Assembly: GCA_021152765.1 (NCBI GenBank) | Contig: JAGKUT010000012.1 | Coordinates: forward strand, 1-10,908 | Direction: 5' to 3' | DNA from: Actinomycetes bacterium | GTDB taxonomy: Bacteria; Bacillota_I; Bacilli_A; RF39; UBA660 | DNA length: 10,908 bases | Part shown: positions 6,756 through 10,908 of the stretch, piece by piece | How positions within the stretch are numbered: the stretch's first letter is position 1 | Layout: each line of letters begins with the position of its first letter | Made by a program: the position numbers and the translations under genes | Notes under the pieces: generated by a model | The model's database searches: none | What the model was told of the DNA's origin: nothing | What the model saw: the letters and a program-made list of their open reading frames with translations, nothing else

Positions 6756-7155
6756 CTAATTTCTTTACTTTAGTTTTAACTTTTGAATTCTTTTCAAATG
6801 CACTATCAAGTCTTAAATCACCATTTTCACGAATAACTTCTCTGTGTTTCTCTATATCCGCACCCTTTACAAATGATATAAACCAATAATTACACTCTGA
6901 ATCACCATATTTAATAACAACATTTCCATGAGCTTTAATAATTAAATCATATTTTTCCTGATTCATTAATCCATCAGAATTTAATTTACTCACACAACTA
7001 GCAAACTTATATGATATAGGTGCATATTTCATACTCAAAATCTTATCACTATACTCACATATCACATTTACACAGTCATTAAAAACACCTTTGCATTTAA
7101 ACATTTTTTTTGCGAATTCTTCATATAACATTTCTGCATCAATATTTTGTTTCAT
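6751..7155 (-). CDS. Hypothetical protein, 134 residues, not recognised
   Basis: I do not recognise this protein. It has no signal peptide or membrane helix and should be a small cytosolic protein. It contains five cysteines (C21, C28, C33, C54, C88), three of them clustered near the N-terminus but not in a clean CxxC pattern. A probable alpha/beta core (about 65-115) includes LIIKAHGNVVIKYG and NYWFISFVKG, and the C-terminus is Lys-rich (122-132). The start is the ATG at 7155 with GGAGG eight bases upstream (7164-7168). It is a single-gene unit with its own promoter and terminator between obgE and the surface-protein operon, so position gives no clue to function. That it is real is supported by the full expression signals and by reading through 134 codons without a stop on a strand where neighbouring genes also lie. 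Confidence 0.75.
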   Translation of the reverse strand: MKQNIDAEMLYEEFAKKMFKCKGVFNDCVNVICEYSDKILSMKYAPISYKFASCVSKLNSDGLMNQEKYDLIIKAHGNVVIKYGDSECNYWFISFVKGADIEKHREVIRENGDLRLDSAFEKNSKVKTKVKKLG

Positions 7156-7183
7156 TTCCTAAACCTCCATCTATCATAACTAC

Positions 7184-7212
7184 ATAATAACACATTAGAA
7201 TAAATAAAACAA
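7184..7212 (-). promoter_or_regulatory. Promoter of the 134-residue protein gene
   Basis: On the minus strand, -35 TTGTTT (7207-7212), a 17-base spacer and -10 TATTAT (7184-7189) are preceded by TGT (extended -10). The -35 is the same as that of the tagO-like gene. It lies just past the obgE terminator. Confidence 0.55.
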
Positions 7213-7230
7213 GAAAACTAGAACAAAATA

Positions 7231-7254
7231 AAAAAATAGTACCTTAGTACTATT
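7231..7254 (-). terminator. Intrinsic terminator of obgE
   Basis: On the minus strand, AATAGTAC, loop TAAG and GTACTATT form a perfect 8-bp stem (7254-7235) followed by a U-rich tail. The stem begins within the last codons and includes the TAG stop of obgE (7252-7250). Confidence 0.85.
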
Positions 7255-8521
7255 CCTTATAATCAAACTCAAAATCAAGAATTCTTACATTGTCTCCTTC
7301 TTCTGCACCCATTTCTCTTAACTTATCATCAATACCCATACGTTTTAACTTATTAGAAAATCTTAATACTGCTTCATCAGAATTAAATCTAGTCATCTTT
7401 AATAACTTCTCAACTTCATCACCACGAATTACCCATGTATTACCATCACGAGTAATAGTAAAAGGAACCTTCTCCTCAAACTTATATAAAACATGGCTTT
7501 CAAACTTCTCTTCAGTATATAAAGGTTGTTTCTCAATTTTATCAAGCATATCAGCTAAAGCATTAATAACTTCATCCAAATTACTATCAGTCATTGCCGA
7601 AATAGGATAAATCGGCAAATCAACATGCTTCTTAAATTCTTCTAAATTCTTAGAAGCGCCTTCTACATCCATTTTATTCGCAATAACAATCATAGGCTTA
7701 TCCATTATTTTAGAATTAAAACTCTCTAATTCCTTATTAATAATACAAAAATCATCATAAGGATTTCTTCCTTCAAAACCACTCATATCAACAACATGAG
7801 CAATAACACGAGTTCTCTCAATATGTCTTAAAAATCTATCTCCAAGTCCTTCACCTAAAGAAGCCCCTTCAATTAAACCAGGTAAATCAGCAACTACAAA
7901 ACTTCTACCCAAAGACGCACCAACTACACCTAAATTAGGTTTTAAAGTAGTAAAATGATAAGCCGCAATCTTAGGACGAGCAGCAGAAATTCTAGAAATT
8001 AAAGTACTCTTACCAACACTAGGCATACCAACAAGCCCAACATCAGCTAACAACTTTAACTCAATCTTAACAAGACGCCTCTCACCAGGCTCACCATTTT
8101 CAGAAATACTAGGAGCCGGATTACTACGAGTAGCAAGTGCAATATTACCTCTACCACCACGTCCACCGTGAACAACGATAGCCTTATCATCCTTATGAGT
8201 TAAATCAGCAATAACCAAATTAGTATCACAATCAGTAATAACAGTACCAAGAGGAACACGAACAATAACATCTTCAGCATTCTTACCATGCATACCCTTA
8301 CCCATTCCATTCTCACCATTATTACCACGAATCAATTTTTTATATCTTAAATCAAGTAATGTGTTTAATCCCTCATCAACAACAAAAACTATATCAGAAC
8401 CATGACCACCATTTCCACCAAAAGGGCCACCCATCTCAACATACTTCTCACGACGAAAAGCCATACATCCATTACCACCACTACCGGCTTCTAACTCTAA
8501 TGTAACCTCATCAACAAACAT
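7250..8521 (-). CDS. obgE: GTPase Obg/CgtA
   Basis: This 423-residue protein has the full Obg layout. The Gly-rich Obg fold (1-157) includes MFVDEVTLELEAGSGGNG and FRREKYVEMGGPFGGNGGHG. The G domain has G1 GMPSVGKS (165-172), the switch region TTLKPNLG (191-198), G3 DLPGLI (212-217), G4 NKMD (282-285) and G5 SAM (308-310). A C-terminal OCT domain (about 345-423) is also present, as in other Firmicutes. Obg is an essential ribosome-associated GTPase acting in 50S assembly and stress control. The ATG at 8521 is chosen over an in-frame GTG at 8530: it gives the canonical MFVD start and lies six bases after GAGGTG (8533-8528), whereas the GTG is part of that ribosome site. It follows rpmA, but a terminator and a possible promoter separate them, and spo0B, present here in B. 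subtilis, is absent. Confidence 0.97.
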   Translation of the reverse strand: MFVDEVTLELEAGSGGNGCMAFRREKYVEMGGPFGGNGGHGSDIVFVVDEGLNTLLDLRYKKLIRGNNGENGMGKGMHGKNAEDVIVRVPLGTVITDCDTNLVIADLTHKDDKAIVVHGGRGGRGNIALATRSNPAPSISENGEPGERRLVKIELKLLADVGLVGMPSVGKSTLISRISAARPKIAAYHFTTLKPNLGVVGASLGRSFVVADLPGLIEGASLGEGLGDRFLRHIERTRVIAHVVDMSGFEGRNPYDDFCIINKELESFNSKIMDKPMIVIANKMDVEGASKNLEEFKKHVDLPIYPISAMTDSNLDEVINALADMLDKIEKQPLYTEEKFESHVLYKFEEKVPFTITRDGNTWVIRGDEVEKLLKMTRFNSDEAVLRFSNKLKRMGIDDKLREMGAEEGDNVRILDFEFDYKE

Positions 8522-8544
8522 ATATGTCACCTCAAATCATATTA

Positions 8545-8573
8545 ATTATACATGAAAATAAATAAAAAAAAAA
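8545..8573 (-). promoter_or_regulatory. Possible obgE promoter overlapping the rpmA terminator
   Basis: On the minus strand, a perfect -10 TATAAT (8545-8550) lies 24 bases before the obgE start codon. The -35 position at 17 bases (8568-8573) is only TTTTTT, part of the terminator U-tract of rpmA, so the -35 is weak. This promoter is plausible but uncertain. Confidence 0.45.
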
Positions 8574-8590
8574 GAAGAAATTCTTCTTCT
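8564..8590 (-). terminator. Intrinsic terminator after rpmA
   Basis: On the minus strand, AGAAGAAGA, loop ATT and TCTTCTTTT form a 9-bp stem (8590-8570, one G-U pair), followed by at least six further U residues. It lies two bases past the rpmA stop. Confidence 0.75.
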
Positions 8591-8592
8591 AA

Positions 8593-8883
8593 TTAAATTT
8601 CTGGATAAACACTAGCTTGTTTCTTGTCTTTTCCAACTCTTTCAAACTTAACATATCCTGAAACTTTTGCGTATAAAGTATCATCAGATCCAATTCCTAC
8701 ATTCTTACCTGGGAAAATTTTAGTACCACGTTGACGATATATAATTGATCCACCACTTACATATTCACCATCAGCAGCCTTTGCTCCCAATCTCTTAGAA
8801 ATAGAATCTCTACCGTTCTTAGTTGAACCTTGTCCTTTTTTATGTGCGAATAATTGAATATTTAACTCTAATAACTTTAGCAT
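8593..8883 (-). CDS. rpmA: Large ribosomal subunit protein bL27 with cleavable N-terminal extension
   Basis: This 96-residue L27 includes [15 protein letters not shown], the signature [16 protein letters not shown], and the C-terminal [17 protein letters not shown]. It begins with a 12-residue extension ending LNIQLF, followed by AHKKG. This matches the Firmicutes motif (LxLQFF, then A) that the protease Prp removes before L27 enters the 50S subunit, exposing the tail that reaches the peptidyl-transferase centre. Cleavage is expected between F12 and A13. The Prp gene lies directly upstream and overlaps it by 7 bases. AAGGAGG (8891-8897) is seven bases before the ATG, inside the prp coding region. 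Confidence 0.97.
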   Translation of the reverse strand: MLKLLELNIQLFAHKKGQGSTKNGRDSISKRLGAKAADGEYVSGGSIIYRQRGTKIFPGKNVGIGSDDTLYAKVSGYVKFERVGKDKKQASVYPEI

Positions 8884-9191
8884 GAGTGCACCTCCTTAAT
8901 AATAATATTTTTCTTATATTGTTTTTCCAAATCTTTTAATAAACTAACCATATTATCAATCAAAGTATCAGTTACATCATTATGACTAAGTACATTAATA
9001 CTTAATCCATTAGAATCATCATAATTAATTGAATCACTACTTAATCTAACAATCGCATTAACACTAGTTATAACAATACTAGAAACACTTGCGCAAACAA
9101 TATCTTTCCCATAAATATCATAACCGGCATGCCCTGTAATAGATATAGACTCAATTAAATCATTATCATACTTTAAATTAATCTTTATCAT
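8877..9191 (-). CDS. prp: Ribosomal-processing cysteine protease Prp (YsxB family)
   Basis: This 104-residue protein has the Prp family signature: [18 protein letters not shown], holding the catalytic His21/His22-region histidine and a cysteine about 12 residues later. Prp removes the N-terminal extension of ribosomal protein L27, which is encoded by the next gene and carries a matching cleavage site. The start ATG overlaps the TAA stop of rplU by one base (TAATG), and its own stop overlaps the start of rpmA, so the three genes form a tightly coupled unit, the order common in Firmicutes (rplU-ysxB-rpmA). Confidence 0.95.
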   Translation of the reverse strand: MIKINLKYDNDLIESISITGHAGYDIYGKDIVCASVSSIVITSVNAIVRLSSDSINYDDSNGLSINVLSHNDVTDTLIDNMVSLLKDLEKQYKKNIIIKEVHSC

Positions 9192-9493
9192 TATTTAACA
9201 TTAATTGATTTAACAGTTACTTTAGTATATGGTTGACGATGACCTTGAGTTCTACGATAATTCTTCTTAGAATTATACTTGTAAACTAAAACTTTCTTAG
9301 CTTTACCATTCTTTTCAACTGTAGCAGTTACAGTTGCACCTTTAACATAAGGCTTACCAAGAACACCATCTGCCATTAAAACTTTGTCAAAAGTGATCTC
9401 ACTACCAGCTTCTGCATCCAATTTTTCAATATAAAGAACTTTACCTTCTTCAACTAAGTATTGCTTTCCACCTGTTTCAATAACAGCTTTCAT
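9191..9493 (-). CDS. rplU: Large ribosomal subunit protein bL21
   Basis: This 100-residue L21 has the full family pattern: start [17 protein letters not shown], middle VLMADG and [14 protein letters not shown], and C-terminal [21 protein letters not shown], where the rRNA-binding RRxxGHRQ motif is complete. L21 is a 50S subunit protein that binds 23S rRNA. AAGGAGG (9500-9506) lies six bases before the ATG. It is the first gene of rplU-prp-rpmA and is preceded by a leader RNA and a strong promoter, so it is expressed independently of the sporulation genes upstream. Confidence 0.98.
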   Translation of the reverse strand: MKAVIETGGKQYLVEEGKVLYIEKLDAEAGSEITFDKVLMADGVLGKPYVKGATVTATVEKNGKAKKVLVYKYNSKKNYRRTQGHRQPYTKVTVKSINVK

Positions 9494-9581
9494 ATTATTC
9501 CTCCTTTTACCTAAGACTCGCCATTAAGGTACATTTCTGTTTAAAACCTTTTCCGTGCGGTTGTAGAGAGGCTCTACACGT
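9494..9581 (-). promoter_or_regulatory. L21-type leader RNA upstream of rplU
   Basis: About 88 transcribed bases separate the predicted start from rplU, long for this genome. On the minus strand there is a perfect hairpin near the 5' end (TGTAGAG, loop CCT, CTCTACA; 9578-9562) and then a conserved-looking single-stranded run ACCGCACGGAAAAGG. Two short alternatives involve ACCTT (9530-9526), which can pair with the upstream AAGGT (9550-9546) or with AAGG of the ribosome site. Position and content fit the L21 leader (Rfam family for rplU leaders in Firmicutes), thought to be autoregulated by the protein. The family match is from memory and was not scored. Confidence 0.7.
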
Positions 9582-9586
9582 TGTAC

Positions 9587-9615
9587 ATTCTATCATAATT
9601 TATAATGATTGTCAA
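9587..9615 (-). promoter_or_regulatory. Strong promoter of rplU-prp-rpmA, inside the end of spoIVFB
   Basis: On the minus strand, a perfect -35 TTGACA (9610-9615), a 17-base spacer and -10 TAGAAT (9587-9592) are preceded by TGA (extended -10). The -35 and spacer lie in the last codons of spoIVFB, and the -10 begins right after its TGA stop. Confidence 0.8.
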
Positions 9616-10354
9616 ACATTTTTAATAGTTTTTCCCGTTCAGTTACATACTTTCCATAATCATAAAACAAATGTCTACACCATAAATACATTCCACTCAA
9701 AGAATTAACCCTCTTAATAAACTTAAAACGAAAAACATAATTATACCTTTCAAACAAAAATTTATTAAAAATAATCCTGTGATTTCGAACCTCAATTATA
9801 ACCTTAAAACATAAAAATAACAATATTAAAAACACTAAAAAATCAAAATGACCAATAAAAATTATTACAAAAATAATGAATATTAAAGAAAAAAAGCATA
9901 AAAATAAATGACTAAACTTAAATGGAAATATCAAACATAAAAAAACATATAAAAACTTAGATCCATCCAAAGGATATATAGGTAACAAATTAAAAATTAA
10001 TAAAACATAATTATAATAAATAACACTATCAGACAATACAAAAACATTACTAATAAATAAATAAAAAACAATCTGAAAAACTGGACCCATTAATGTAACA
10101 ATAAACTGTTCAAATAAACTTGTATTTATAAAACAATTAAAAATAGTCAACCCACCAAAAGGTAAAAGAATAACCCTATCAATCTTCCAAGAAAACAAAA
10201 TACCACTAATAATATGCCCAAGTTCATGAACAATAATAATAGAAGTAAAAATTAAAAAATCACGAATATTACCAGTTATTAAACATATAAACATAAAAAT
10301 ATAAAAAAAAGGATGTATCTTAAATATATTTTTTATAGTCAAGAACCTTACCAT
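9593..10354 (-). CDS. spoIVFB: SpoIVFB-type intramembrane metalloprotease (M50)
   Basis: This 253-residue multi-pass membrane protein is of the site-2 protease family. The zinc motif HELGH is at 43-47 and the third ligand motif is NLLPIYPLDG, with Asp130. Positions 43-47 match those of B. subtilis SpoIVFB, and the lead-in KIHPFFYI is also typical. In B. subtilis this enzyme cuts pro-sigma-K in the mother cell during sporulation, held inactive by SpoIVFA and BofA. The membrane part ends near 183. A FLFERYN segment like the linker before the CBS domain in B. subtilis follows at about 198-204, but only about 50 residues remain after it (SLSGMYLWCRHLFYDYGKYV and on), so the usual CBS domain looks shortened or replaced. 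The gene overlaps the preceding spoIVFA-like gene by 35 bases. The ribosome site is weak (AAGAAAG) and the exact start is less certain than the family. Confidence 0.88.
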   Translation of the reverse strand: MVRFLTIKNIFKIHPFFYIFMFICLITGNIRDFLIFTSIIIVHELGHIISGILFSWKIDRVILLPFGGLTIFNCFINTSLFEQFIVTLMGPVFQIVFYLFISNVFVLSDSVIYYNYVLLIFNLLPIYPLDGSKFLYVFLCLIFPFKFSHLFLCFFSLIFIIFVIIFIGHFDFLVFLILLFLCFKVIIEVRNHRIIFNKFLFERYNYVFRFKFIKRVNSLSGMYLWCRHLFYDYGKYVTEREKLLKMFDNHYKL

Positions 10355-10892
10355 CTTTCTTAAAAACTAAATATAAATTATTACTACAATTACCTATAAA
10401 ACTACCATCACTAACATACTCATATAAAGAAACACTAATATCATTCATATTAGAATACCAAATATCAACACCATCACTACCCTCTATAATTACAGTATTT
10501 CCATAACCTTCCTTCTCACCTATAAAAACAACTAAACCATTCCCTATACTAGGAACCAAATAATCATCAGAAACACTCAAACTAACACCATCTAAATAAT
10601 CACTAACGTCATTATAAGAAAGTTTCTCATTAAAAACTAAAACAGGATCAGGAATAATTTTTTTAAAAGGCAATGTACCACCAAAATACTTTGTATATAA
10701 ACTATTAATAAACGCAAAATTAAAATTAACAGACAAAACATTATCATTAAAATACTTCTTAAAAGAAGCATTTTTCTTAAATAAAATAAGAGAAACAATA
10801 GTAATCAAACCAGTAATTAAAATCTTGTTTAAAAAAATACTAAAAAAAGAACTAGAACTACCCTTACTCTTTCTAATTCTATAGCTATTCAT
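10320..10892 (-). CDS. spoIVFA: SpoIVFA-like protein: membrane anchor plus degenerate M23 (LytM) domain
   Basis: This 190-residue protein has a basic N-terminus, one membrane helix (about 19-38), a short linker and a C-terminal M23/LytM-like fold (about 112-190) seen in GNGLVVFIG, GYGNTVIIEGSDGVDIWYSN and VSDGSFIG. None of the M23 zinc-binding positions is a histidine: the site after VII is Glu, YAH is YSN, and HLHFE is NLYLVFK. It is therefore not a working peptidase, as is also the case for SpoIVFA. It is shorter than B. subtilis SpoIVFA (about 264 residues). Lying directly before and overlapping spoIVFB, it is named by context as the SpoIVFB partner or regulator in the forespore-engulfing membrane. 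GGTGA (10897-10901) precedes the ATG by four bases. The gene is complete; its promoter is outside the window. Confidence 0.75.
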   Translation of the reverse strand: MNSYRIRKSKGSSSSFFSIFLNKILITGLITIVSLILFKKNASFKKYFNDNVLSVNFNFAFINSLYTKYFGGTLPFKKIIPDPVLVFNEKLSYNDVSDYLDGVSLSVSDDYLVPSIGNGLVVFIGEKEGYGNTVIIEGSDGVDIWYSNMNDISVSLYEYVSDGSFIGNCSNNLYLVFKKDGKVLDYKKYI

Positions 10893-10908
10893 ATTATCAC
10901 CAATAAAT

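Noticed and set aside
8522..8530. GTG start at 8530 for obgE
   Set aside because: The GTG lies within the GAGGTG ribosome site, and the ATG at 8521 gives the canonical MFVD start.
9562..9578. The leader hairpin before rplU as an intrinsic terminator for spoIVFB
   Set aside because: It is a perfect stem but is followed by ACCGCACGG rather than a U-tract.

Overview
The window is very AT-rich (roughly 28% G+C by eye) and reads as chromosome of a low-GC Gram-positive (Bacillota, class Bacilli or a gut relative near the Erysipelotrichales/RF39 type lineages). The support is the conserved block spoIVFA-spoIVFB-rplU-prp-rpmA-obgE, strong AGGAGG ribosome sites, an L27 with the Firmicutes N-terminal extension, and TGA used as a stop (standard code, unlike Mycoplasma). 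The species assignment is inference.

Nearly everything is on the minus strand, so the transcription order runs from high to low coordinates. Region 10892-8593 holds a spoIVFA-like gene, spoIVFB, then a TTGACA/TAGAAT promoter and an L21-type leader that drive rplU, prp and rpmA, which overlap one another, followed by a terminator. Region 8521-7235 is obgE with its own terminator. B. subtilis carries spo0B between rpmA and obg; here only a terminator and a promoter lie there. Region 7212-6729 is a single-gene unit for an unrecognised 134-residue, cysteine-containing protein.

Region 6700-2516 is the most interesting part. It is a self-contained two-gene operon with one promoter, one terminator and an 8-bp gap in which the second gene's ribosome site abuts and overlaps the first gene's stop codon. 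The first gene encodes a secreted glucosaminidase (two SH3b domains, glucosaminidase domain, cadherin-like domain, Pro/Thr linker, X-like module) that ends in a type I dockerin. The second encodes a membrane-anchored protein whose mature N-terminus looks like a cohesin, followed by a cadherin-like domain, an unnamed extracellular domain, one membrane helix and a long acidic cytoplasmic tail. The simplest reading is a minimal cohesin-dockerin pair used to hold a cell-wall hydrolase at the cell surface, with no cellulosome genes in view.

Region 1585-2517 is the only plus-strand gene, a Rpn/PD-(D/E)XK transposase-family nuclease with a small in-frame tandem repeat. It converges on the operon through a shared bidirectional terminator. 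Region 1462-1 has a promoter, a TagO/WecA-type undecaprenyl-phosphate sugar-1-phosphate transferase, and the start of a glycosyltransferase coupled by an ATGA overlap. This is the edge of a cell-surface polymer (teichoic acid or polysaccharide) locus that continues outside the window.

No tRNA, rRNA, CRISPR array, insertion sequence or origin was seen, and no gene-free stretch exceeds about 170 bases.
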